A DNA stretch of 64,000 nucleotides, taken from NCBI GenBank assembly GCA_025602915.1, contig JAHLJZ010000003.1:124001-188000 (forward strand), in the 5' to 3' direction. Below, in pieces: positions 46,826 through 60,516 of this stretch. The notes beneath the pieces are model-generated. The model was not told the DNA's origin. It saw only the letters and a program-made list of their open reading frames with translations, and ran no database searches. The stretch comes from Paraphysoderma sedebokerense. Taxonomy: Eukaryota > Blastocladiomycota > Physodermatomycetes > Physodermatales > Physodermataceae. The position numbers and the translations under genes are program-made. Numbering within the stretch: the first letter of the stretch is position 1; the number at the start of each line of letters is the position of its first letter.

Positions 46826-49800
46826 ATGTCACCATCTCACATTTCCACCCACACCGACCCTCCCCGTCATCCATCTTCATCAACGAACCCGGCCGATCCG
46901 ACATCAATGTCAACTAAACCGCAAACTCAAGCACCAGAAGTACCCGATATTATTCAAATTCCTGAAAAAGATTTACACGATGATTTGTATTATCCTGAGA
47001 ATTACTATCCGATTGTTAAATCACCGTTAGAAATTCATTCAGATCGGTTATTCTTATCGTATGTTTTTCTCTTGACATAAACTATTTGTATAAAATCTTT
47101 TAATTCACACTTGAACGGAGTTTTGATTCTTGAAGTGGATACCAGAGAGTAGATTCAATTCAATTCAAAATTCAAATTGTTCTATTGCAGATCGCGGTTG
47201 CCGTGACTGCGTTAAAAGGGAACAGCACATATTAACGAAACTGCTTTAAAACAATATTAAACAGATACGCATTCGGATTCGATGCAACAAAACGATACAA
47301 TATTTATTATTTATCTAATAATGTTTTGTTGACTTGTATCGGCAATGCAGCAGTTTTGATTAATGTGTTGACTCAGGAACAACAGTATATTTTCGGTGTT
47401 AGAGGTGGCGGTGTGAGTGCTGTTGCGGTATGTTGTGGGATTTGTTTTTAACAACTTTTTATTTGGTTAGAGGGAGATTATGTTGGGGTTGGATTGCGGG
47501 GCATTGATAGATAATATTTATCTATGGCATCTGTTCTTTGCATCCGTTTGTCGGGTTTCATGTCTACACTAATACACTAATATTTAAACACAAATGGGGA
47601 TATTCCCTTTGATTTTATGATTTACACTGCTAGGTTCACCCTCGTCGTCAATTCTTTGCGGTTGCCGAGCGCCATGAGCATGGCCCGAATATTTATATCT
47701 ACGGTTACCCAGATCTCCGACTCTATCGTGTTCTCCGACGCGGCAGTGAAAAGGCCTTCTCCAATATTTGTTTCAACGCAAAAGGGGATAAATTGGCTAG
47801 TGTGGGTACAGATCCTGATTATACGCTTACGCTTTGGGATTGGAGAAAGGAAAGGGTAATATTAAGGTGTAAAGCTTTCTCTCAGGTTAGTTGTTTTACT
47901 TCGAATTTTGATTACTCTCACGCTCACCGACCGGAACGCTTTTGTCACGGAAATGTAATACAGGATATTTATAATGTTGCGTTTTCTCCAAATAATGACG
48001 ATCAACTTACCACATCAGGAATGGGACATATCAAATTTTGGAAAATGTCGGCAACTTTTACCGGATTAAAACTACAGGGGCAACTCGGAAAATTTGGGCT
48101 GACGGAGTTATCTGACATTTCTGCGTTTGCACAACTGCCTGATGGGAAAGTCATCTCTTCCACTGAAACAGGGAGTTTACTTCTTTGGGACGGTGGTTTT
48201 ATTAAATGTGAATTTTTGAAGAAAGGGAGTAAAGGTTGTCACGTCGGACCGATTGAAGTCTGTTTGCTCCAAGAGTCCGAGCTAATCACGGCAGGAGAAG
48301 ACGGCTACATTCGAGTCTGGGATTTGGAAACAATTGATAATGCCGACGTACAGCTTGGTGGGATGAACAACGATGCTTCCAAGGATGCAGCTGCCACGAC
48401 ATCGACGTCACTTGAATTGGAACCTTTGGATGAATTATTCGTGGGCAAGGACGTGAAGGTAGGAATGTTTTATTTAATTCGGGCTTGAATCAATCGCTGA
48501 GTTTTTTCTTTTAGATAAGAGGAATGATCAAGTCACCGGAAGCACCATCCGAATACATCATCCAAGATTCGAATGGCGGTTTATTAAAAATAGACATGAA
48601 AAAACGGTCAACCGATAGACTTCTGTCATTTCATTCCGGAGGTATTTCATCCGTCCAAGCCTCCCCTACTCATCATTCTATTGTCAGTTTAAGCAAGTAT
48701 GGGTGGGTCCGAGTGTACGATCCGCTGTTGCGAATAACTTTGGGGAAAATCAAATTTTCGGCACCGGGAACGGCCATGGCATATCTTCCAAAGGTTTGTT
48801 GATTTTGATAAAATTTATGGCTCGCCACCTCTTGTTTTGATGCTTGTTTCCAGACCCTCGACCCTACAGGATGCTCGTTCGTGGCGGGTTTCTCTGATGG
48901 CGTTGTACGCTTTGTCCGACATTATCAACGCAACTCTAAATCAACCAGTTTAACATTCAGTTTGACACATGTATTCAAACCTCATTCCAAACCTGTCTCT
49001 GCGATTACTTTCTCTCCTCTGGGCAACGTTTTTGCAACATCATCAGAAGATAAGACAATCTTTCTCTTTTCAATCAATGCCCCCACCGGATCAGGCGCAC
49101 CATTCGACAGTAATGCGACTATTCAACCTATCGGTTTCATACAACTTCAGCATACGGTTATTAGCTTGTCTTGGGCGAACGAGAGCAATAAAGCTGCCGT
49201 ACCGGATCGAGCCAGATTGTTGGCTACTTATGATAATGGAACGATCGCGATAATTGAGACCCCGTTAACCAAAACTTCTGAGAATACTAGCACATTTCTC
49301 ATTGATAGTACACTTGTGACTGTATCTCCTTGGAAGCTAGAAGTTTTTAGGCAGCAGAAAGAGAAAACGGAAAAGGCAGAGGCAGAAGAAATGGGCGAAG
49401 GACGTCGATCAAAGATTGAGGGTTCCAAAGAGTCAGATAGTTTGGGTTCAGGTGTTCAACAAGATGCAGGGATACAAGAGAGAGAAATCGATTCAGGTGG
49501 TATCCGCAGAGCGTTATGTACATTGTATCTAAGTCAAAATTGCTTTCTGGTATGCTTTGAAACAGATACAGGGGGCGGAGAACTACGTGCTTGCTCAATT
49601 GATAATCCGAGAAAAAGCCGGTGAGTTGTTGGCGCGATGTATTATGTCAGTATGCCATGGTTTCTCGTTCGCTAACGATTATGTGCCAGGTTATTGCTTT
49701 CCCATCACACTCCTTTAACTGGGATATCAACTACATATACCAAGAAGTATCTTCTCGTTGGTGCAAGAGACGGAACTATCTTTTGCCGGCCATTTTCCCA

Positions 49801-52800
49801 CCTCGCCGACGTCTCACTTGATACCATAGACACTCACGAGCAAATACTCAGAGCAAATCATGACCAGGAAGAAGGTATATATTGGAAACATAGCTGTCAC
49901 AATGGCCCGGTCACCAGCATGGCTAGCACATTCGATGATGCTCTAATCTGTAGCGCCGGAGCAGATGGAGGAATATTTGTCTGGAAGAGTACCATGGATG
50001 ATCTGCTGACACCTCAGAGTATGACTTCTTATATCATGTAATCTGTAGAATGAAATTCCTGACTGCTTATGTAGACATCATGATTGAGATGCAGAATTTA
50101 CCAAGCGTTGAAGATATTGTTGATCCAAACTCATTCAACATTGAAATGGCAAGACGTTTAGCTGGGAAAGAAGCAAATTTGAAACAGAATGAGGCATCAA
50201 AAGAGGTTTGTACTTTTTTATCTGATATTTTCTTTGCTTGGCTGGTGAATCCACTTTGCCTGACGCCTTTTATTCCATATCGATAAGGAAACAAAAGCTA
50301 AGATTCGACTAATTCGAGCTGAATTTACGAACCTGGTTCAAGAAAACGAGTACGCCCCAATAGACGAGAAGTTACCGAAAACCTTTTTTCAAATTGATCC
50401 TGACCTCCAAACAAGGATAGGTGAGTGCTGAACTGTTAGTGATCGAAGTTAACTTATGACATGTCATTCACAGCACCATTACGTCTTTAGCGGAGGAAAC
50501 TGCAAAGAAAATTGAATACACAAAAAGCGAATTGGCTTGGGCGACAGAAAAAGAGGAGTTGGCATTGAAGAAACTGAAGTCTCGATTTCTAGATGCCTTA
50601 CAAACGGAACGTATTGAAATTAAAGCTTTCAAGGTAATCAGATTCCTTTGCGCACGATACACCTTGTACTTGCATCTTTACAATGCTTCTTCAGGCTCCC
50701 ATATCAGTAGCGACTTTTAGAACATTCAAACTTACCAGTAATATACTGGAAATGTTGAATTCTCACTCGGACGTACAAGGCAACGCGAAAGAGGAAAAGG
50801 CAGCGGAGGTGAGTGTTTGCTCAGTATCAACTTATATCAAAAATTCTAATGATTTTGGCATTATATCTCGTATTAGGGGATTAGTGGCCAGGTTAAAAGA
50901 GAGGACAATGAAAGCAAGGGCAGATCATCGCAACCGAAGCAACGAGGTGCCGTAAGTATTGCCTAGCTTGGAGCCTAATTTATGCCATCGGATAACCTGA
51001 TCAGTTTAACCCATGAATCCAATTAGAACTATGACACTGATAAATACGAAGCACGAAAACAGCTACGTCTAGAAAGAGCAGCGCGAAGGAAAGAATTGAT
51101 TGACGCTAAGCCGGACGATACCTACGAGGACCCTAAAGATGTCGCGGCAATCCGCTATGCTGAGGCACATATGGGCGATTATAAGTTGAAGAGTGATAAA
51201 TCATACATTGTACCTGAGAGTGAACGAGTAGATGCCGACATTAAGAAAAGGCAGATGGTACTATTGAAAGAGAGTGTGCATAAGCTAGCAGAGGTGTGAT
51301 GTTTTTGCTTCTTTCTTTCTTTCTTTTTTCGCCAATCGTCTTTCCTTCTTTTCCGCTCATATTGACTATTACCTTATTCAGGATTTCAATCAAAAAGTCA
51401 TTTCATTGCGAAATAAAAAAGGGGCTGTTATCAAGGAGACGTTAAAGAGGAACGAACAGATTCAACGCATGACTGTCGAACTCCAAAAATTAGGATATTT
51501 TGAAAGCCTGAAAATCTGGGTTCCATCTGTAGAGGTAGATACTTCTCCACTTAAATAAGTGATTTATTTTACTTATGGATTCAAGTTCAATTTTCATTTA
51601 TAACACTTCCTCTTCGCAAGAAAACCGAGTACCCGGAAGATCGGTACACAGTGAATGCCCAGGATATTCAGAACGAACGAATGAGCATCGAAGTGCAGAC
51701 AAAAGCGAATTCACAATACGATGATCTTGCAAATTTTGTAACATCTAACGCTCATGCCGAGCGATCCAAGGCTGTTGAAAGTGCCGTCACTTCACAACTG
51801 TCTCGAAATGATACTCAGCCTGCTTTCGTTCCCGATCCCTTACAAGAAAATGGGCTTTCTTCACAGGAAAGGCTTGAACGTGATCTTTTGATAGTTCGGT
51901 TGAATTACCAGAGAGAAAACTTGTATAAAGTATCTCAATGCACATTGTGTTCTCGCTGTCTTCAAAACCTAACTTTAATGAAAATTGCAATGTATAGAAA
52001 ATAATGGAAGACGTTACCGAATTCGATGAACTGGTGAAAGATTTGAGTCGAGAGCGGCTTTGGCTTGGAGGGGGTATGTGTTCCCGTGTTCAATCCTGAT
52101 GAGATTTCTAATTTAACGTTTCAACACTTTCAGACATCAAATTCGCAGAGATGCGTTTTCACGTACTTTATGAGGAATGGGTTCTACTGAAAGAATTTGA
52201 AAAACATGATAACGCCCTCAAAGAGAAGCTCCTGGTGAGGCGGTCGGAGAGGGCGGATTTGGAAGTGAAAGTATGCGAAAGTTATCGTATTTTTTCGTTC
52301 TTCGTGAATATTAATAAATACCTCCTCCAAGATTCGAGACATCCAAACAAAGTTGATGGGTAAGAAGAAAGACGTTGAAGATATCATCAAAAAAGGGAAA
52401 GAGGTGGAGATAGAACTAAGAATCATGCTGGGCGAAAATAACAAGTACGAAGATATCTTGACCAAGATATTTAGGAAACGGATAAAACGGCCGAAGGTTA
52501 TTTGCATTTATTGTTTGTTTCATATTCCTTGGTTACAACTGGTAACACAATCTAAATGTTATTTAGCGAAGGAACAAATCAAACTCCAATGACGCTTCCG
52601 CTACCGCTCAAGAGAGTCAAGACATAGAGGAAATCAACGAAGACTTCGAATCAGACACTGAATCCGATTATAGCAGCGCCTCGTCAGATGGCGAGACTGA
52701 AAAGGAAATTTGTGATGGGTGTCCTCCAGGTTGCGACGAAAAAATATACCAACGAGTCATTGAACTACGGGATCTGAGACTAGATCATGAATTTGACTTA

Positions 52801-53956
52801 TCGGAAATCCAAAGTTCAATTGAGGTATGAAAACTGTCGCCAATCTCTTCAGACCCCGATTCAAACTAACCAGTGTCGCATTATCTTTAGGCAATGAGAA
52901 AGGAAAACGATGCTCTTATGAAAAGGGTGAAACTTGTCGACAGCGCTCTTAAGCAAACAGAATCTGAAATTCAAGAATTCCAGACACAAAAGCAGCAAAA
53001 ACTGAATGAAATTAACGCAACGGTATGTAAGGCAAATATGTTTTTACATAGAACTCTTTGAATGACACAAAGTTTTCTTCAGATACCAATGCGGTTACAT
53101 CAGATTCAATATTTCGAAAATGACGCATTGCCATCTGATATGTCACAAGCCTTAGTATTCGTTAACGACGGTCTTGATCGATTAGGCAATAGAATTGCGG
53201 AATTGGAACAAGTAGGTGGATCTTTTCCGTATAATTTAAATTATCGGTACTCACGGATCTCATAGGAAAACGTGGACATACAAAGAGAACACAAAGAAAT
53301 GAAAAAAATTCATGTTGGGTTGCGGAAAAGCAAACGCGAGAAACAGAGTAAAGTGCGAAATGTTTCATTGTGCTATCAGCATTGGTCAATGGTTAAATTA
53401 TTCTCATGTTAGTTGGCCGAACTAGAAGAACGTTCGAACGAGGTTCAAATTCTTAAATTTGGACAGATTATAGATTTGGAAAAACTAGAACGTATTGGAG
53501 TAAACAAAACAGCCAACGAATTACGCTCGAAATTGCAGGAGCAAGACGTCCAAAATCTGAAAGAAATTCACATCGCCAATGCATGTATTTCATTTCAACG
53601 TGACATAACTGCTTACTTACTTTAGAATATATATAGGCTGAAGTAACGAAATTGAAAGATGAGCTCACACAAGCCACTATTCAAAATACGTTGAAACTTG
53701 ATATGCTGGTGCAATTGACAAACAAACTCTGCAAGTTGGAGAATACTTTAAATCATTTTCAGAGTGACATGGTACGAATTATAATTATCGTCATTATTCT
53801 CGCTATAAAGGAACTAATTATGAATTTTTCTACGAAAAGACTGCAGAATACGCAGAGCAGCACCAAATGGAGTCGCAAAATAAATTAGTACGTCTCATCA
53901 GCACACAAGAGAAAGAAATTGAGCGGTTACGAAAGGAATTGTCTGTACTAAAATGA
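46826..53956 (+). CDS. CFAP44: Cilia- and flagella-associated protein 44 (CFAP44/WDR52)
   Basis: CFAP44 with CFAP43 forms the tether that holds the inner-arm dynein f motor head on the axoneme. The start ATG is at 46826 and the stop ends at 53956, about 1,800 residues over more than 20 exons. The N-terminal half holds two WD40 propellers: YAFGFDATKRYNIYYLSNN, HPRRQFFAVAERHEHGPNIY, YGYPDLRLYRVLRRGSEKAF, LASVGTDPDYTLTLWDWRKE, LTTSGMGHIKFWKMSATFTG, DGKVISSTETGSLLLWDGG. These match human CFAP44 phrases ([40 protein letters not shown]). The C-terminal half is coiled coil, including CPPGCDEKIYQRVIELRDLR. AATAAA at 53982 lies 25 nt after the stop. It is convergent with the glycosyltransferase-REJ gene. 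Confidence 0.93.
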
Positions 53957-54207
53957 AGTTAATAGACCGAAGTATGGGTTCAATAAATATAATGTGAATA
54001 GGAAGCAGGGATTGGGGCAGTTTTGAGAGCACTTTGAAATTGTGACCGAGTCAACCAGAGGATACTTTATTCTACACCCAAATATTAAGAAATATATGTA
54101 AAAAGAAAGTTCTGAAAGTAGCTAAATTATTTTACACCTCCAATAATCCAAGTAATTATTATCTCCATTTGGAATTCTCTATACTTAAAAAGTTAATTTA
54201 AATCTAT

Positions 54208-57200
54208 CTATCCTCGACGACGCTGTCTGTATCTCATGAAACCCAAACCACCACCGAGAACAACAACACCGGCAACGGCACCACCAACAATGGGTCCAAT
54301 GTTTGATGCGGGGTTACCCGGAGGAGGAGTGGGGGTAGGTGTAGCTGTAGGTGTAGCTGAGGTGGCTCTCATTTGCACAGCATACTCGCCATAGGTCGCG
54401 GAACATTTACATCCAACCACATTTCCGTTTTGCTGAGTGGTAGTACATCCGGAACTGGACCATGAGGAACCGTCCGATCCGACACATTGGGCTAAAATTA
54501 GGAGGCTATGAGTAACTGTTATGTTGTAATGATAAAATCAAGGGAACGCTTACGATTGCCAGCACCAGCAAAACTGCCACTAGAGACAGTGGTGTTGAAT
54601 TCATAGTTGCCAGAGACAGAGGGACCGGTGTTGGCTCCAGAATTGTAGATTTTGATAGTGAGGATGTTGGATGTGATATTATTTTGAGTTTTCTGATCGC
54701 TCGTCGTGTTCCAAACTGTATAGGCGACATCGTAGCAGCCAGCGGGGATGCTGGGCATACTAATATTAAATCCAGCAAGAGAACGTCGACTGTCACCATT
54801 TCTGTTAGAGCTTGCGACGATTTTTCGAGATTGAACGGCGAATCTGGATCCAGTAACAGTCTGCGCAGGACCGGAGACAGTACACTTATCCGCGGAAATA
54901 ATTTCTCTTGCCATATCGTTAACAGCACCTCTTACCCTTGTTCCAACAGTTCCAGTAGAAGCGGCACGTTTCTTTAAACTGGAGCCAAGTCCTCTATTCA
55001 AAACATTATCAAGGAATTTCGCGACTTGTCGCGCAGTGCTTGAATCCATGGATTTAGTGGATGAACCGGCTCCATTAATCATCTTCTGGAGTGTGTCGAG
55101 AGATTTTTCGATGGTTGTAGCATTGGCAGTACCGACACCAGTGTTCGCAATGATGGAAATGGATTTGGTCGCGAATCCTTGGTCAATAGCATCCAAATTA
55201 TCAACGAAACTCTCAAGGACAGCTAGCGCTCTAGCTTGGGCATCGAGTAATGCCTGTTTAGCCTCCGTTGAAAGAGAGGTGTCCGATTCATCAAAGTCGG
55301 TGAATTGAAGGATCGAGTCGACTGCAAGTAAGAGTTCGGAAGCAGTGGAGGCACGCGAAAGACCAGTAACAAGAGAATTTGCGAGATTGCTTTTTTCGGC
55401 ATTAGTCATGGTCTTCTTTTCGATGTTCACTGACTTAGTGATAGTGGCGGAAAGTCCATTAATATCGGTTGCTTCAACAAACACGAACTTGACGTCACTA
55501 GACAAGCGGATTCCACTAAGGGATGTCTGGGAAGACATTACAGTGAAAGGCACTTCGTACTCATCAACGTCAATATAACCAAAGGAATACGATAAAGGTC
55601 GGCTTCCAGTCCAATTTCCGGTGGTCAATTGAAACTGACTCACAATATGATAACCAGAGGCAGCGTCTCCATTCTGTCTTTCGCTGACGGTAGGATTCAC
55701 CACGCTTACAAAACCTTTGCTTGGAGCAGAACCAACAACAACATCAACTTTGGCAAATGCGAGAAGATTTTGTACGTTAACTGTGACCTTGAATGTGTAT
55801 GTTTTGCCGGCTTGTAAAGTATTTTCCGGAATAGCTAGAATGGATGATTCGGTATCAATTCCGGTCATATCCACACTATTAGTGGTTTCCGTCCAAGTCC
55901 ATTCAGCAACATCTGAATCAACCAATTGTCCTGCAAACATAGCATCAGCGATCAAATGAAGTGGTTGGTTCGATCCTACAACATTGCTTTCAGGATATCG
56001 GTAAATTTTAACGGTAGGAAGCTCGCCACTGACGGCATTCACTTTAATCGTGGCGTTGTCGCTGCGATTTTGAGTTTTGCCAGTGAGAGTGATGGTATAC
56101 ACACTACCGGCGACGAGGGAAGGTGAAGACTTTTCGTTGATACTGACAGAATTAGCGGAGGCCACGGGGTTAAAACAACCTTGAGATGAGGAAGAACAAG
56201 TCCAACTGAATATGAAACTTCCACCATTGATATCGTCTGGATCATAGCCGCCTGCTGTAAGTGATACATCCTGGGAATTGCCGACCTTTACTTCCGATCC
56301 TTCTTGAACCCATACAAAAACAGGTGATGCAGACACTACAAGAGTTGCTGCGGCTACAGAACTCTTTCCGTTCACAGTCACTACGACACTAACATCATAG
56401 TTTCCATATGCCAGAGTATATGCAGGAACGGATAAGGCAGCCGTGGAGGCATTAACGTTCTGGGGCAAGGAGTTTACGCCTGAGCTGTTTGATAAAAACC
56501 ATTGGTAGGAGAATGAAGCAGAGCCGCTGAAACAAGTGGACATGGAGGCGAGGGCGTTAAGTTCGAGTGGTTGACCTTTGGTAATATAGATGGTAGATCC
56601 GGCATCAATGGAGACTATTGGAATTTCATCCGCGACTTTCGTAATATTTCTCGTGACAGAAGAGGATACACCTTGAGCATCGAATAGAGTGATGGTGAAA
56701 GTCTCTACTTGACCTACGTCAAATACCGTTGAATTGATTTCATACAATCCAGCGTCAATTTCTTTGATATCTCTCAGGGCCGAGCTAAATTTAGTATTAT
56801 TGGAACGGGTTTCGAAAGTGAAGACAAGAGGTGCGACACCAAAAGATCCGGTGAGATCGATAACAAAAGGATCTGAATCACAATTGGGAATTTCGGTTGG
56901 AGCATTCACACTGAGCAAAACGTCTTCTGTCGCGGTGGGTGTACTGGTTTGAGTAAAGGTTTGCGTGAATGTTTCGCTAAAGGTTCCAGTCATTGTTCCA
57001 GTGAACATTACAGCAGCTGCAAAAACTTCATCATCAGCAGTGATTCCTCGCTTTCTCGATAGATGCTGGACAAGCTTTCTTTGAGGAAGGTTTGCAACAT
57101 CATTATGACGGAGGAAGTGTTTCAGAAGAGTATCTTTAACCGTTTCAGTCACGGCTGGAATTTCGGTTTGTTGCCATTGAAGAGGTTCAGCAACAGATTC

Positions 57201-59682
57201 AACATGGTGGCCTTTAAGAGACAGTTTGGTGAGGAATTCGTAGCATGCATGTTCGGCGGAAGCATCATTTAATCCACCAACTTCTTGAAAGACTTCGCGT
57301 TTTACCAAAACGGCCGATCCATAAACGTTTTCAAATAATCCTGCCATTTTAGAATCACCAACGGGAATTGAACGGCGGACTTTTGCTCCATGACCCATCA
57401 CGTCGTGACCAGCGGTGACTGCGCCAGCGTTGTTCTTTTCGGCGACCCGAACCAATGTTTCCAATTCATGAGGCTTGGCATAAGCAGTTTCATCCATGAA
57501 GAAAATGTATTTTCCGACAGCATGATTCGCACCGATGTTTTTGGCTTCAACAACGTTACGTCGAGGTTCTCTGAGAACTTTCCATCCCTTCTCTTCCCAC
57601 CATTGCCATGCCAAATTTCGAAGGAATGCGTCTGCTTCTCCAGTTTCCCCATCAGTTACAAGGATGACTTCATATTCTCCGTAAGTTTGGGATTCCAACG
57701 AAGCAATCGATTTTTTCAAGGTTTCTAAACCAACACCGCTTGAATGGGTCATGACAATAGATACAAATGGTTTATCGGTTTGCTCCCCTTGGCAAGTGAC
57801 TTCGGAGTCAGCGGCTTTGCTAAAGAGTTTGGACCAGTCCGCACCAGAATCTTTTACAGTCGAAGTTGCATATGCACCGCCGAGTTTAAGAGCTTGCAAT
57901 AATCTTAAGGAAAGCTCGTATGAGTCTTCAATTTCGAAAAGTACTTTCTCAACAGATTCTTTGGTCATTAAGCCTTCATTTTCCGGGGTACGTGCAGCGA
58001 CGAATTGAACACCGGCAAGTACAAGCTCTTGTGTCATAACTGCGTTAGGGGTGACCGACGACGGAATGACAGCCAACCGTGCGACAGCAGAGTTGGTGAA
58101 GTATTCGACAGTTTCCTTCATATCTGCCTTTTTGTCATTGACGTTAACCTTGAATTTGGTCCATGCGGCAACTCTCTTTTTAATATACTCATCGGATGCA
58201 ATGGAACCAACTGAGGATGACTTTCCATAAAAGGTGACTACGATGTCGGAGGTGGAGACGATACTGTGAAGATTGTCCAACGCATCACAGAACAAAACTA
58301 ATCCGGAAGCAATGTTGAAGTCGCCTACGTAGACGAGCTCTTTAGGGATCTGAGAAGAACGCACTGGTTTGACGGAGTTATTGGAAATGGGATTCAGAAT
58401 TCTCGATTTCTGTACGATTTTAGATGGATCATCAAGTTCGCGTACTAAAGATTCTCCGGTGAAGACGACAGAGTCCTGAAAAGCAATTCACCTGATGTCA
58501 GTTACTGCTGTCCATTTTCGGGATTGTGCTAAAAAACGTACCGCAAGTTCAATAGATTTTTGTCGCATGAAGTCTTGCTTCAAAAGTTCGACATCAGTGA
58601 CCGGTTCGTCAAGTCCAGAATTAATTTGCTCCATCAAAGAGTCGCTGAATGAGTTGACACCAACGATGAATTTAGAGCTATAACATCGAAGTCCTTGCTT
58701 CTGAGCCAACAGAGTGTAGTATCCATATCCAGTCGACGCATCGAAGTAGACAACATCGTAAAAATTATTTTGTAAATATTCGTAGACAGCCATAGAGTTC
58801 GAGACTGTAGCCGAAGATCCATAATCGATATTTTCTGATTCAACCTTTGCAACAGAGATTCCCTCAATTGATTGAACCTCTTGTGTTCCAACGGTTACCA
58901 CAGTAACTTTGAATCCAGATTTCATCAAAGTTTTGGCCACATTCACATTGGACTCTGCATCAGGAGATGAGTTTCCAAACTCTCGAAGAAAGAGTGCAAC
59001 AGATTTTTCGGCCGACGGGGAATTAGGTTGTGCTGGGATATCTATTGAAGTGTGTCAGTATATCCCATCCTAGTTTTGACTTTTATTGAAGCCAGATATT
59101 ACCATAAGGAACTTTTTGAGAACAATCTGATCCTGAGAATCCCAAGTCACAAATACAACTTTTTTGAATTTGAACTCCGTGACCAGAACATTGGCCAGGA
59201 CCGAATGTGTGGCGTGAGTGCGAATTTCGACCGAAAGGAATGAAGATGTCAACCTAGATGTTGTTCGCGTTACCAAGTCAGCCGTTACGTTCGAATGGTG
59301 CTGGGATACAACCACCACAATTGACAATTTGAATTACTTACGGAAACATGGGTGGTGCGGAATGCCAAAACTGCCAAGACAGCAAAAAGAGGGACGACAA
59401 TTAGAAGCCCTAATTTGTCCATCCATGACTTCTTCTTCTATTCACAGCGTATTCAAGATGCGATGGAGGTACACAAGATGCAGGACAGTAAAAAAGTGGA
59501 GTCACAGAAAATAAAGGAAAAAGGGTGAGCAAAACAGATTGAAATAAATCTCTTTCTTTTCAAAGCTTCTGGCTGTCGAATCGACTTACCGAAGAAATAC
59601 CCGCATCTTCACCAAGCATGTAGCGTGGAGGAGGGATGGCGGTGATAAGTCCCTCCTTTTCAGGCGAGAATTTATCCTTCAT
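54208..59682 (-). CDS. Double-anchored membrane protein: EGF-like, GT-B and GT-A glycosyltransferase modules, REJ, GPS-like motif
   Basis: About 1,700 residues from six exons, all in phase. ATG at 59682: cytoplasmic MKDKFSPEKEGLITAIPPPR, then KKKSW and a signal anchor (LGLLIVVPLFAVLAVLAF). An EGF-like piece follows (QCSGHGVQIQKSCICDLGFS, GSDC). Next is a GT4/GT-B-like region (NVAKTLMKSGFKVTVVTVG; ELVYVGDFNIASGLVLFCDA). A GT2/GT-A domain comes after: PFVSIVMTHSSGVGLETLKK, SLESQTYGEYEVILVTDGET, KNIGANHAVGKYIFFMDETA, GSAVLVKREVFQEVGGLND. Thr-rich spacers lead to a long Ig/REJ-like region of polycystin-1 type (SFIFSWTCSSSSQGC; ITLTGKTQNRSDNATI; IPENTLQAGKTYTFKVTV). Near the end is a GPS-like Cys motif (CVGSDGSSWSSSGC, GCKCSATYGEYAVQM), then a TM segment (IVGGAVAGVVVLGGGLGFM) and the tail RYRQRRRG. 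It is probably a cell-surface or Golgi protein; its function is unknown. Confidence 0.75.
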
Positions 59683-60516
59683 AGCTAACAAGCAAGTGCT
59701 GAACTATCAGTGGAAGAATAAATGTGCAAAATATTTAGAGATTGAAATTCGATATGTTCAATATAGATATAAAACGTATGAATATTCGTCACTGCGGGAG
59801 AAGCTGCTCGCCTAATAGATCCCCAACTGCTTCGCGTCCCTGGCAAGGGTAGTATTTGACTCGGCCCCGCGTTTGTTTTGAGCTCTTCACTGCAAAATTT
59901 TTTTTTGGGGACTGGGAGGCATGGAGACAGGGACAGCTCAAGCCTCAAATTATAAAGGTGTACCAGTGTCTCTGATTTCTATGAGGGCGTTGTTACTTGT
60001 TAGTTGTTAACGCTGAAACTCCTGAGTGTTGCCACTGACGTCTGAAATTGGTGGATCTTACGACACTCTTACGACTTTTGTGTGATTATGTCAGTCCGCC
60101 AGAAGTTTGTCAGACAAGCGCCATTGTCCGCTGTATCTCCTAACACTTATCGTTCACTTTTTGAATCGACACAGACGTGCAGAAATTACACCTTCCCATA
60201 CGAATTGGAATAAAACAGGATGCGGAATCGGATATCGGTCACTGTTTCCTACACAGGGACATGAATTAGCGATCCAGCACTCACATACTAAAAAGGAATC
60301 GTTGCAATAGTATGCTCGATGTTCTTGCCGAATACAGAGGTTTAAGCTGAAAACGCCTGTGTCCGGCGAGCAGATATTAATATGGCACTTAGATTTCAAA
60401 TCTTCGTTCGAAATATAGAATCACATATGGTAAGTGAGTTTATTTTACGCTCTACTCGAGGAGCTCAATTTGGTGGCAGACAGCAGAAAGGATTCCCGTT
60501 ACATATCAACTACTAC
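59683..60516. other. Longest gene-free gap in the right half; short uncertain ORFs only
   Basis: 834 bp between the start of the glycosyltransferase-REJ gene and the 3' end of the glutaminyl-tRNA synthetase. It holds a + strand ORF from ATG 60088 to about 60210 (MSVRQKFVRQAPLSAVSPNT...) and an ATG-initiated short + exon at about 60380-60427 followed by GTAAGTGAG. Neither can be tied to a known protein. The left 250 bp should be the promoter and leader of the minus-strand gene. Confidence 0.4.

Noticed and set aside
46480-46917. 145-residue + ORF upstream of CFAP44
   Set aside because: It overlaps the CFAP44 start in another frame and has no recognisable content or splice support.
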